Shown here: in pieces, positions 24,247-32,103 of the stretch
How the letters are laid out: every line of letters starts with the position of its first letter
How positions within the stretch are numbered: position 1 is the stretch's first letter
Source of the DNA: an uncultured Elusimicrobium sp.
GTDB taxonomy: Bacteria; Elusimicrobiota; Elusimicrobia; Elusimicrobiales; Elusimicrobiaceae
Assembly: GCA_902794125.1 (NCBI GenBank)
Contig: CADBFX010000021.1
Span: 1 to 33,178, forward strand
Direction of reading: 5' to 3'
Length of the DNA: 33,178 nt
Made by a program: the position numbers and the translations under genes
The notes under the pieces: model-generated
Database searches by the model: none
Told to the model about the DNA's origin: nothing
The model's input: the letters and a program-made list of their open reading frames with translations, nothing else

Positions 24247-24430
24247 CAAAACCTCGCGGCCCGGTAAGCATAAACGCAGGGGTATTTCTTCCGGGCGGAC
24301 AACTGGGCGCGTACGCCGCCTTAATGGGCCGTTTTAACGACAAACAACAAAAAAGGTGAGATGCTGAATCAAGTTCAGCATGACTAATAAACTAAAGACG
24401 TTGTCCCTGTTTTTATCGTGTAATTTTTCC
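24247..24430. other. gene-free stretch with a small palindrome
   Basis: No gene is seen here. An 8-bp perfect stem ATGCTGAA/TTCAGCAT (24361-24368 and 24374-24381) with a TCAAG loop resembles short REP-like palindromes found in many bacteria. A GC-rich part (24255-24330) has a 6-bp GCCCGG/CCGGGC pair and a GGCG/CGCC pair but no coding signal. Confidence 0.5.
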
Positions 24431-24550
24431 CCGCCCTTTTGTGCCGTTTACAAAAAGCGTTCCAAACGGACTAGAAAATAGTTATGTTTGAGCAAAGCGA
24501 GTTTAACTATTTTCCCGTTTGGAACTGATTTTTGTGGCACGCTTGGGCGG
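24431..24550. repeat. 120-bp nested inverted repeat (38 paired bases per arm)
   Basis: Five blocks pair in nested order: CCGCCC 24431-24436 with 24545-24550; GTGCC 24441-24445 with 24536-24540; ACAAAAA 24450-24456 with 24529-24535; TTCCAAACGG 24460-24469 with 24515-24524; and AAAATAGTTA 24475-24484 with 24504-24513. Small internal loops separate them, and a 19-base terminal loop contains GAGCAAAGCGAG. No open frame of note is inside. It may be a small non-autonomous mobile element or a structured RNA. Confidence 0.8.
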
Positions 24551-24561
24551 TGTTCTTTTTG

Positions 24562-24589
24562 TTACTTTTTCTCACACGAGAAAAAGTAA
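24562..24589. repeat. perfect palindrome (TTACTTTTTCTC stem)
   Basis: A 12-bp perfect stem, TTACTTTTTCTC with GAGAAAAAGTAA, closes an ACAC loop. The stem resembles the neighbouring TACTTTT palindromes. Confidence 0.7.
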
Positions 24590-24602
24590 GTAGAATCTTT
24601 TG

Positions 24603-24628
24603 GTACTTTTTGCCGATACAAAAAGTAC
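24603..24628. repeat. palindromic repeat, copy 2 (GTACTTTTTG stem)
   Basis: A 10-bp perfect stem, GTACTTTTTG with CAAAAAGTAC, closes a CCGATA loop. It is a diverged second copy of the palindrome at 24221-24246; the pair brackets the 120-bp inverted repeat. Confidence 0.7.
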
Positions 24629-24664
24629 AGAAAAAGCTCGCCGTTTATCAATCTTTACAGCACG

Positions 24665-24706
24665 AAAAAAAGCGGAAAATGATTTTAATTCATTCTCCGC
24701 TTTTTT
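24665..24706 (-). terminator. intrinsic terminator after pilT
   Basis: AAAAAAGCGG pairs with CCGCTTTTTT, with further AATGA/TCATT pairing inside. On the minus strand it lies 17 bases past the pilT stop and ends in a T run. Confidence 0.88.
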
Positions 24707-24722
24707 ATTTAATTAGTACCAG

Positions 24723-25829
24723 TTACCTGAAATTCGTCGTACCCAATTTTTGTTGCAAATACGTACGCAAGCCGGAAGGATCGCCCGTATGGCTGATGGC
24801 TTCCTGGTAGCTGATTTTCTTTTGGATATACAAATCACCCAAGGCTTGGTTCATAGTGATCATACCCGCTCCGGCGTTGGTTTGCATGGTAGTCATAATC
24901 TGTTCGGCTTTACCGTCGCGGATTAAACTGCGAACAGCGGAATTTGCCAACAACACCTCGGCCGCCATTGCGCGTCCGCCAACTAACGTAGGAATTAACT
25001 GTTGGGAAATAATAGCCTCCAACACGAAAGACAATTGCGTGCGAATCTGCGGTTGTTGGTTGGGCGGGAACACGTCAATAATACGGTTAATAGATTGAAC
25101 GGCGTCGTTGGTGTGCAACGTAGCAAATACCAAGTGACCCGTTTCAGCTAACGTTAAGCACATTTCCATAGTTTCTTTATCGCGCAACTCACCGACCAGT
25201 ACGATATCCGGGTCTTCGCGCAGGAAGTGTTTCAAAGCTGCCGCAAAGGAGTGTGTATCCGCCCCCACCTCGCGCTGGTTGACAATACTGCGTTTATGCG
25301 GGTGCACGAATTCGATCGGGTCTTCTACCGTCATGATATGGTTACTTTCGTTCATGTTGAGGTAGTTAATCATACTAGCTAACGAGGTAGATTTACCGGA
25401 ACCGGTGGCCCCTGTTACCAGCACCAACCCTTTGTTTAGTTTCATGATGTTGTAAACAACGGCAGGCAAGTTCAATTCTTCAAAGGTCTTAAAGTCGTTC
25501 GGAATGGCACGAAGGGCTGCGGCCACATTTCCTTTTTGCTTATATACGTTTACACGCAGACGTCCCATAGATTTTAATCCAATAGAGCAGTCCAATTCCA
25601 GTTCTTCTTCAAAGCGCTGGCGTTGCTCGTCATTTAAAATAGAATAAATCAATTTCTGGGCGCCTTCTTTATCGAGGGTTTCAAACGGGGTCTGATACAA
25701 ACGGCCCTGAATACGAAGTACCGGCGGCACTCCTACGGTGAGGTGAATATCGGAAGCATTTTTTGCTTTCATCATTTTAAACAGATCATCCATCGTCGCT
25801 TTGACCCGTTTCTGTTCTTGTTCTGCCAT
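24723..25829 (-). CDS. pilT: type IV pilus retraction ATPase PilT
   Basis: This 368-residue hexameric ATPase drives pilus retraction and twitching. It has an N-terminal PAS-like part with ASDIHLTVGVPPVLRI, Walker A GATGSGKST (140-148), the Asp box EDPIEFVHPH, Walker B DIVLVGELRDKETM and the His box LVFATLHTNDA. Length and motifs match PilT rather than the longer PilB. I chose the ATG at 25829 (MAEQEQKRV), which has GAGAGGG just upstream; a longer frame to 25862 is not needed. It is the last gene of gltX, GYF-like gene, pilT. Confidence 0.95.
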   Translation of the reverse strand: MAEQEQKRVKATMDDLFKMMKAKNASDIHLTVGVPPVLRIQGRLYQTPFETLDKEGAQKLIYSILNDEQRQRFEEELELDCSIGLKSMGRLRVNVYKQKGNVAAALRAIPNDFKTFEELNLPAVVYNIMKLNKGLVLVTGATGSGKSTSLASMINYLNMNESNHIMTVEDPIEFVHPHKRSIVNQREVGADTHSFAAALKHFLREDPDIVLVGELRDKETMEMCLTLAETGHLVFATLHTNDAVQSINRIIDVFPPNQQPQIRTQLSFVLEAIISQQLIPTLVGGRAMAAEVLLANSAVRSLIRDGKAEQIMTTMQTNAGAGMITMNQALGDLYIQKKISYQEAISHTGDPSGLRTYLQQKLGTTNFR

Positions 25830-25883
25830 AAAAACCCTCTCTGTGTTAAATTCGCCGCACAAGTGGCGGTTTTCTATATATTA

Positions 25884-27122
25884 CTATATCTTTCCTATTA
25901 AATCTAATGCTATGTTATTTAATGCTCCGGTCAATTTCCCGGCGGCACCGTCTGCCTGAAATACATACACCACCGGCTCGGTGCGTGTTTTCGTCAATCT
26001 GTATTTTACAATATATGTATTTTTGTGCAAAGGCTCTACTGACCAACTTCCCAAGTAACCTTGGTTTAGTTTCGGTTGATACACTTTATCCAAATACGCC
26101 GCTAATGTTCCCCGGTCTCCAGAAAGTTGATATTGTTTCACGGCAGACAAAGCTTTATCCGTCTCTGTTTCCGCTTTTGGAACCGGCACGGCAGCGGGTT
26201 GAGTGTGCGGAGCAGTCGGAGTTTGCAAATCCGGTTGGGAAACAAAAAGTTCCTGGTTTATTTCATCCGACACAAAATCAATTCGTTGCGGTTTATATTG
26301 CCGCACAGCATACAAGCCACACCAAACCACCCCGGGCACCATTAACACCGCAACTACCCACAACATTAGCCCTGCTTTGCTGGGTTTTACAGGCGGTTTT
26401 TGTTTTTCTAAAAAGTGCGCCACTTCCGGCGTAGTGGGAACCCGTACCGAAATCCGTTTGGCCGTAGGTCTGGACATCGGAGGCTCTTCCGACATCAAAG
26501 CCTTTTCCTCCGGAGAAAAAAACGGCCCGCTCTTTTTGGAAAGCACTAAATCTTCCGGCGTTTCCGAAATAGACACTGCCGGCGGCTCTTTCCACGGCAA
26601 AATAGCCGGTTCGGGGGCCGGAGGCAAATCACCTTCCGGTAAAGGCGGTAAAAAAGAAAGATCTGTTTCTTCTCTGATAAGCGGCAAACTGCATGGGATT
26701 GCTTCCGAGGGGAATCGCTCTAACACCGTTAATACAACAGCGGGCTTTTCCTGTTTGGCAGCCGGTTGTTCCGGCAAGGTTTTAGGGGTTGCCGCCGGCA
26801 CAACGGTTGCAGGTTTGGGAAGCGCAATTACGTCTTCTTTCGCTTGGATTAGCGGCAGCGGTTTAATTTTATCCAACTTTTTGGACTCGCTGCGAGACAA
26901 CGGAACAGATATGCGGTCCGTCTTTTTTTGAGAACCCGTTGTTTTTTTCAACAAAGCGTCTTGTAATTCCGTTACCGAATCGGCCGTGTGCCAACTGTTT
27001 TGGTCCTCGCTGGCGCCTTCCGGGCAAACCATACTGGCCGCAGAAAACCCCTCCTGCACCACCAACTCTTGCGGTGCGAACGGGCCTACTATATCTTCTC
27101 CGTTAAATAACCAGTATCTCAC
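25884..27122 (-). CDS. GYF-like domain, proline-rich single-pass membrane protein
   Basis: This 412-residue protein starts with a GYF_2-like domain (about residues 1-50: MRYWLFNGEDIVGPFAPQEL, then MVCPEG and SWHTA). A long Pro/Glu/Lys-rich linker (about 60-248) follows, with repeated proline clusters such as LPPLPEGDLPPAPEP, then one membrane helix (about 250-272) and a C-terminal domain of about 140 residues. The order suggests a cytoplasmic GYF domain and linker with an outer C-terminal domain. GYF domains often bind proline-rich peptides or act in assembly. The start is a GTG at 27122 with AGGGG upstream, 22 bases after gltX; pilT follows 54 bases downstream. A role with the pilus machinery is inferred from context only. 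Confidence 0.88.
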   Translation of the reverse strand: MRYWLFNGEDIVGPFAPQELVVQEGFSAASMVCPEGASEDQNSWHTADSVTELQDALLKKTTGSQKKTDRISVPLSRSESKKLDKIKPLPLIQAKEDVIALPKPATVVPAATPKTLPEQPAAKQEKPAVVLTVLERFPSEAIPCSLPLIREETDLSFLPPLPEGDLPPAPEPAILPWKEPPAVSISETPEDLVLSKKSGPFFSPEEKALMSEEPPMSRPTAKRISVRVPTTPEVAHFLEKQKPPVKPSKAGLMLWVVAVLMVPGVVWCGLYAVRQYKPQRIDFVSDEINQELFVSQPDLQTPTAPHTQPAAVPVPKAETETDKALSAVKQYQLSGDRGTLAAYLDKVYQPKLNQGYLGSWSVEPLHKNTYIVKYRLTKTRTEPVVYVFQADGAAGKLTGALNNIALDLIGKI

Positions 27123-27144
27123 GTTTTGCCCCTAAAGGGTATTT

Positions 27145-28608
27145 TTATTTACAATACGACAACGCTTTTTGCAACCGGGAAATTACCTTTTCCTTCCCCA
27201 TGTATTCCAGCATTTTAAACAAAGTGGGTCCATGCGTCCGGCCGGACACAGCTACACGTACCGGGTGGAAAATCTGGCCGGCTTTAAGCCCGTTTTCTTT
27301 GGCGGTTGAACGAGCGATGGTTTCCAAATTAGCTTCGGTAAAATCTTCCAGTTTCCCGTACGCCGCAATCATCAGCTCCAACGCTTGTTTGGCCTCCGGC
27401 TTGCCGAACACTTTTTCAATTGCTTCCGGTTCAAACACCGGGTCTTCAAAGAAGAAACGAATCAAATCCGGCACTTCGGTAAGTAGCTTATATTTTTCTT
27501 GCTCCAAGGAAACAATGCCTTCCAACTGCGCGCGGCTAACGCCCGACACATTAATCCCGGCTTTTTCAATAAACGGCAACGCCAAATCCGTTAGCCGACT
27601 AATCGGCGTAGCGCGGATGTATTCACCGTTCATCCAGTTTAGTTTTTCCGGGTCCATAACCGCAGGGCTGGGTTGGCAACCGGAGATATCAAATTTTTCT
27701 TCCAGCTCTCCGGGCGCAAAAATTTGTTGCGAGTCAGAGGTGGCCCACCCTAATAGCGCCAAATAGTTTTTTAACGCCTCGGGCAAATACCCCATGTTGC
27801 GAAATTCCACCACGTTGGTAGCCCCGTGACGTTTGGACAATTTTTTACCGTCCGGTCCGTGAATCATAGACAAGTGGGCAAAGATAGGTTCCTTCCACCC
27901 TAAGGCGCGGTACAATTGAATTTGCGCCGGCGTGTTGGAAATGTGGTCATCCCCGCGGATCACATGCGTCATACGCATCAAATGGTCATCCACTACAACC
28001 GCAAAATTATACGTCGGGTAACCGCTTGTTTTTTGAATAACCAAATCATATAAATCTTTGCTGGCAAATTTTACATGTCCGCGGATTAAATCGTCCCACT
28101 CCACATCACCTTCGGTAGGCATGCGGAAACGAATCACATATTTGCGACCTTGGGCTTCCAATTCTTTTTGTTGTTCTTCGGTTAAATGGGCGCACTTGCC
28201 GGAGTATTTCGGCGGGCGGTGTTCGGCCAAGCATTTTTGGCGGTTGGCTTCCAATTCTTCTTCAGTGCAATAGCATTTGTATGCTTTGCCTTCGGCAAGA
28301 AGTTGGTCAATATATTTTTTATAAATTCCTTGGTCAGCGCGAATGGCTTGATAATACGGAGCATCGGGACCTTTATCGGTACCGTCCGGCATGGGGCCTT
28401 CGTCCCAATTCAAATTCATCCATTGCATCCCTTCAAAAATAGCATCTGTGGAAGCTTGGGTAGAGCGTTCTTCGTCGGTATCTTCAATGCGAAGTAAAAA
28501 AGTGCCTTTATTGCGTTTGGCAAATAAATAATTAAATAAAGCGGTGCGCACCCCTCCGATATGCAAAAATCCAGTAGGTGATGGGGCAAATCTAACTCTT
28601 ACGGTCAT
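27145..28608 (-). CDS. gltX: glutamyl-tRNA synthetase
   Basis: This 487-residue class I synthetase charges tRNA-Glu (or also tRNA-Gln where GatCAB is used). The HIGH-type motif is PSPTGFLHIGGVRTALFNYL (HIGG at 16-19), the KMSKS-type motif is KKLSKRHG, and DTDEERS and VIRGDDHISNTP fit the family. The C-terminal helical anticodon domain is complete. I chose the ATG at 28608 (MTVRVRFAPSP); the longer frame to 28659 adds a non-conserved tail. AGAGGA lies about 12 bases upstream. Confidence 0.97.
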   Translation of the reverse strand: MTVRVRFAPSPTGFLHIGGVRTALFNYLFAKRNKGTFLLRIEDTDEERSTQASTDAIFEGMQWMNLNWDEGPMPDGTDKGPDAPYYQAIRADQGIYKKYIDQLLAEGKAYKCYCTEEELEANRQKCLAEHRPPKYSGKCAHLTEEQQKELEAQGRKYVIRFRMPTEGDVEWDDLIRGHVKFASKDLYDLVIQKTSGYPTYNFAVVVDDHLMRMTHVIRGDDHISNTPAQIQLYRALGWKEPIFAHLSMIHGPDGKKLSKRHGATNVVEFRNMGYLPEALKNYLALLGWATSDSQQIFAPGELEEKFDISGCQPSPAVMDPEKLNWMNGEYIRATPISRLTDLALPFIEKAGINVSGVSRAQLEGIVSLEQEKYKLLTEVPDLIRFFFEDPVFEPEAIEKVFGKPEAKQALELMIAAYGKLEDFTEANLETIARSTAKENGLKAGQIFHPVRVAVSGRTHGPTLFKMLEYMGKEKVISRLQKALSYCK

Positions 28609-28659
28609 AACAATACTTAGTCCTCTTTGATGTAGTTTGTGTACATACCAACAATACAC

Positions 28660-28676
28660 ATTATAGTTATATTATA
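28660..28676 (-). promoter_or_regulatory. -10 boxes for gltX in the divergent promoter region
   Basis: Two perfect TATAAT boxes lie on the minus strand (28676-28671 and 28665-28660), 52-68 bases upstream of the gltX ATG. Neither has a good -35. The 133-bp region is shared with the divergent metallophosphoesterase gene. Confidence 0.5.
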
Positions 28677-28698
28677 CTTATTTATGATGTAAAATATT

Positions 28699-28725
28699 AA
28701 GGAGAGCTTTTTGATAAACCTGTAA
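28699..28725 (+). other. strong ribosome site with a four-codon mini frame
   Basis: AAGGAG (28699-28704) is followed after 6 bases by TTG-ATA-AAC-CTG-TAA (28711-28725). The metallophosphoesterase ATG lies 16 bases past this stop and has no ribosome site of its own. It might be a leader that feeds ribosomes to the gene, or chance. Confidence 0.3.
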
Positions 28726-28741
28726 AATCGGATTAAAAATC

Positions 28742-29821
28742 ATGGGATTATTTTTCGTAATATCCACCCTCCTCATATGGGGTATGTGTTTAACCGTGTG
28801 GAAATGGTGCGCGTTGGCTTTTCCGGCCTTGGACGGGCGGCTATTAACGTGGCTGTTGCCCGCCTTGGTCACCCTTTTTATCTGCACGGGAATTGCCTAT
28901 CCGCGCACCCATTACGGGCCGGGTTGGGTCAGCATCCTGTATTACGCTGCGTATATTAGCTTCGGATTTGTCTTTTTGGCCTTTTGCACGACGGCCGTTT
29001 TTGCACTTACCCAAGGGATTTTAAAATTATTTCACGTCCACGCCTTACAGGTACTGGGGCCGCTTAGTTTACTGACTATGGCAATCGTGTTCACCATGGC
29101 TGTTTGGGGTGGATTTTCGCAGCCCAAAATAAAACGTATTGCCGTTTCAGTTCCGGGAACCCCTTCCCTAAAAATTGCTTTATTATCCGATTCACATTTA
29201 GGATTAGGGGTCTCTCTTTCCCGGTTTGACAAGGCCCTGGCGCGGTTGGAAGCCGAAAAACCGGACGTATTATTTGCTTTAGGGGACATCTTTGAATATG
29301 GCCCAAACCGCTTGGCTTATGCCCAGCGGCTAGCCCGCTTTTCCGCGCCCTTGGGCAAATACGGTGTGTTAGGAAACCACGAGTATTATGTGGGATATGG
29401 CGACAGCAAAGAATTTTTTAAGGAGGCCGGTCTGACACTACTGGAAAATAATACCGCCACTTTATCTAACGGCGTGCAAATAGCCGGGCTGAAAGACATT
29501 CACACAGCCCATGTCACTCCGCAAGAGATAGCCGCCGTGTTAAATACGTTAGACAAAAACCGACCGACAATTTTACTTTCGCATACGCCCAAATACGCAG
29601 AGGTTGCTGCCGAGAATGGTGCAAATTTAATGTTTAGCGGTCACACACATAACGGACAAATTTGGCCTTTTAATTATTTGGTGCGATTGCAGTTCCCGCG
29701 CGTGTACGGGTTATTTGATGTAAACGGTATGAAATTTTATATTACATCGGGCATGTTTTACTGGGGGATTCCCTTGCGCTTTTTAGCTCCGGCCGAACTA
29801 CCGATTATTGAGGTAAATTAA
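28742..29821 (+). CDS. membrane-anchored metallophosphoesterase (YkuE/YaeI-like)
   Basis: This 359-residue protein has four N-terminal membrane helices (about 1-125) and a calcineurin-like phosphoesterase domain (about 140-355). The metal-site motifs are complete: SDSHLG, ALGDIFEYG, GNHEYY, LLSHTPKY and GHTHNGQIWPF. Relatives such as YkuE and YaeI/LpxG act at the membrane, some on lipid pyrophosphates, but the substrate here cannot be told. The ATG at 28742 is the first possible start after in-frame stops and has no ribosome site nearby. The stop overlaps the next start as TAATG, coupling it to the glycosidase. Confidence 0.9.
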   Translation: MGLFFVISTLLIWGMCLTVWKWCALAFPALDGRLLTWLLPALVTLFICTGIAYPRTHYGPGWVSILYYAAYISFGFVFLAFCTTAVFALTQGILKLFHVHALQVLGPLSLLTMAIVFTMAVWGGFSQPKIKRIAVSVPGTPSLKIALLSDSHLGLGVSLSRFDKALARLEAEKPDVLFALGDIFEYGPNRLAYAQRLARFSAPLGKYGVLGNHEYYVGYGDSKEFFKEAGLTLLENNTATLSNGVQIAGLKDIHTAHVTPQEIAAVLNTLDKNRPTILLSHTPKYAEVAAENGANLMFSGHTHNGQIWPFNYLVRLQFPRVYGLFDVNGMKFYITSGMFYWGIPLRFLAPAELPIIEVN

Positions 29822-31446
29822 TGCGCCGTCTAGGAATTTTATTTATTTTGCTAATTATGCCCCTTTTAACAGTGGCGGCTACCTCGTTTGACGAATTATC
29901 ATTTGAGGAAAAATTAGGCCAAACACTCGTTGTATTTGTAGATATAGATAGTGCCGAACAAGTCCGTCCGTTAATTGAAAGCGGAAAACTAGGCGGCGTA
30001 CTGATTCAATGGGGCAATTACTCGCTTTCCCAAACAAAAACCCTGATAAATAAATTACAGAGTTGGGCTAAAAAAAGCCCTCACCAGTTGCCGCTTCTTA
30101 TTTCAATTGATTATGAAGGCGGCACGGTATATACCCCCATTACCTTAGGGTTTGACTATTTGCCGACCAACATGATGTTTTCCGCCTCCGGCGACGAAGA
30201 AGGGGCAGCCACGCTGGCGTATTTAGCCGGGCTGGAATTAAAACGCACGGGAGTACATATCAATTTTTCGCCGGTGTTGGACGTAAACAGTAACCCCGGC
30301 AACCCGATTATTGGCGTCCGTTCGTTTGGCTCCAAGCCGGAAAACGTAACCCGCATGGGATTGGCATTGATAGACGGTTTTAAAGCCGCCGGAATTTTAA
30401 GTATCGTTAAACACTTCCCCGGCCATGGTGACACGTCGCAAGATTCGCACTATAACGTCCCGGTAGTAAAAGCCTCGCGGGAGCAAATGCAAAACATCCA
30501 CTTAGCTCCGTTTGCCGGTGCCATTACGCACCAAGTGGACGGAATTATGACCGGGCATGTGATGTATCCGGCGTTGGACGCCAAGAACATAGCCACGTTT
30601 TCTAAACCGATTTTGCAAGATTTATTACGAAAAAAAATGGGATTTAACGGGCTTTTAGTAACTGATAGTTTGGATATGAAAGGAGCTACCGCTTACTGCA
30701 CGTTGGCCGGGTGCGCGGCCAAAGCATTGGATAGTGGCGAAGATATGATTTTATTGGGTCGTTACATTAAACCCGTCACCCTATACAACCAAATTTTACA
30801 AGAAGTTACTTCCCGCGGTTTACAAAAACGGGTGGAAGTGGCCGCTAAAAAAATTTTTGAAACAAAAGAAAAATTGGGCCTTTTCTCCAACGACCCGCAA
30901 GATATCCCGGCCCCATCAGCCAATGCTTATCAGGCCGCCTTGGAAAAATTAAGCGATAAAGCCGTAACGCTGGTGCGCGACACGCCGCATTTACTGCCGG
31001 TAACAGCTCCCAGCGGTAAAACGCCTACCGTTTGCGCGGTGTTCTTTTCACCGGCCCGCTTTGCAGACCAACTCATGAGTTTAACAAAACCTTTCCTGGA
31101 AAACGGTTGGAAGGTGCGCAGCTATAACGCCGCGCTTACCCCCCATCAGAAGGATAGCCAACGCGCTGCACAATGCGCCAAAGGGGCCGATTTACTAATA
31201 GTAACCAGTTTACAATGGGCCGATAAAACAAACATCAACCAAAAAAATGCGATTAACGGGTTATTAAAAGAAAATAAAAGAACTGTGTTTATTTCCACCA
31301 TGAGCCCTTACGATATCAAAAACTACCCCGAAGCCCCCACCGTGCTGGCCACGTACGGACTTAACAAATATGTATTGCAAACTGCCGCCAAGATCATCCT
31401 GGGCAAGGTAAAGCCTCAGGGAACATTACCGGTAGAAATTAAATAG
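29821..31446 (+). CDS. glycoside hydrolase family 3, NagZ-like beta-N-acetylhexosaminidase (exported)
   Basis: This 541-residue protein has a signal peptide (MRRLGILFILLIMPLLTVAA), a GH3 barrel and a second alpha/beta domain (about 350-541). The NagZ-type loop KHFPGHGDTSQDSH (197-210) supplies the catalytic Asp-His pair, and the nucleophile is D282 in VTDSLDMKGA. NagZ enzymes cut GlcNAc from peptidoglycan fragments. Cytoplasmic NagZ is single-domain (about 340 residues), whereas this exported two-domain form resembles those of Bacillus or Bacteroidetes and probably trims muropeptides outside the inner membrane. The gene is coupled to the phosphoesterase by a TAATG overlap. The stop abuts that of dedA with no intergenic base. 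Confidence 0.93.
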   Translation: MRRLGILFILLIMPLLTVAATSFDELSFEEKLGQTLVVFVDIDSAEQVRPLIESGKLGGVLIQWGNYSLSQTKTLINKLQSWAKKSPHQLPLLISIDYEGGTVYTPITLGFDYLPTNMMFSASGDEEGAATLAYLAGLELKRTGVHINFSPVLDVNSNPGNPIIGVRSFGSKPENVTRMGLALIDGFKAAGILSIVKHFPGHGDTSQDSHYNVPVVKASREQMQNIHLAPFAGAITHQVDGIMTGHVMYPALDAKNIATFSKPILQDLLRKKMGFNGLLVTDSLDMKGATAYCTLAGCAAKALDSGEDMILLGRYIKPVTLYNQILQEVTSRGLQKRVEVAAKKIFETKEKLGLFSNDPQDIPAPSANAYQAALEKLSDKAVTLVRDTPHLLPVTAPSGKTPTVCAVFFSPARFADQLMSLTKPFLENGWKVRSYNAALTPHQKDSQRAAQCAKGADLLIVTSLQWADKTNINQKNAINGLLKENKRTVFISTMSPYDIKNYPEAPTVLATYGLNKYVLQTAAKIILGKVKPQGTLPVEIK

Positions 31447-32097
31447 TTAGTTTTTTTGAGAACGGTGCGCAGCAATAAATTCGTATATAGCCGGCAGCAC
31501 CGAAAGGAAGATAATTACTACTACCACATAGTGAAAATGATGTTGCACAACAGGTAAATCCGCAAAGAAATACCCACCTAGTACAAACAAACACACCCAC
31601 AAAAAAGCGCCGATTACGTTGAAAGAAGCAAAGTGAAAATACGTCATTTTTCCAATCCCCGCCACAAACGGGGCAAACGTGCGGATAATGGGAATAAAAC
31701 GCGCTAAAATAATCGTTTTCCCGCCGTATTTTTCATAAAATGCGTGTGCTTTTAACAAGTGCTTTTTATTTAAAAAAATGCTGTCTTCTTTTGTAAACAC
31801 TTTAGGGCCCAGCCACTTGCCGATTTCATAATTACAAAAATCACCCAACACCGCGGCCGCAAACACCACAGGAATCAACACCCAAAGCGAAATAGAACTA
31901 CCGGGCGCAGCTGCCAAGGCTCCGCACGCAAACAGCAAAGAATCCCCCGGCAAAAACGGTGTTACCACAAGCCCTGTTTCACAAAAAACCACCGCAAAAA
32001 TCACCACATACAACCAAATACCCATCCACGCCGCCCAGGCGTTTAAATGGATGTCCAAATGTAAAAAAATATCTATTATCTGTGAAAGCAGTTCCAT
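31447..32097 (-). CDS. DedA family membrane protein
   Basis: This 216-residue protein has the DedA (SNARE-associated) pattern. It includes ETGLVVTPFLPGDSLLFACG near the start, GKWLGPKVF and YEKYGGKTIILARFIPIIRT in the middle, and several membrane helices. DedA proteins are inner-membrane transporters; some flip undecaprenyl phosphate or phosphatidylethanolamine. The substrate here is unknown. The ATG lies 6 bases past the holA stop, so the two are probably co-transcribed. The stop directly abuts that of the convergent glycosidase gene and no terminator is visible between them. Confidence 0.93.
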   Translation of the reverse strand: MELLSQIIDIFLHLDIHLNAWAAWMGIWLYVVIFAVVFCETGLVVTPFLPGDSLLFACGALAAAPGSSISLWVLIPVVFAAAVLGDFCNYEIGKWLGPKVFTKEDSIFLNKKHLLKAHAFYEKYGGKTIILARFIPIIRTFAPFVAGIGKMTYFHFASFNVIGAFLWVCLFVLGGYFFADLPVVQHHFHYVVVVIIFLSVLPAIYEFIAAHRSQKN

Positions 32098-32103
32098 AAC
32101 TTT

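Noticed and set aside
24247-24430. Possible tRNA or small RNA gene in the gene-free region
   Set aside because: No cloverleaf, no TTCRA-type arm, and no promoter-terminator pair was found; only small palindromes.
24155-24630. CRISPR array
   Set aside because: The palindromes differ in sequence and spacing and there are no regular direct repeats with spacers.
26203-26931. Long plus-strand open frame (242 codons) opposite the GYF-like gene
   Set aside because: It is the complement of the proline-rich linker, is Ser/Gly-rich without a family signature, and lacks a ribosome site.
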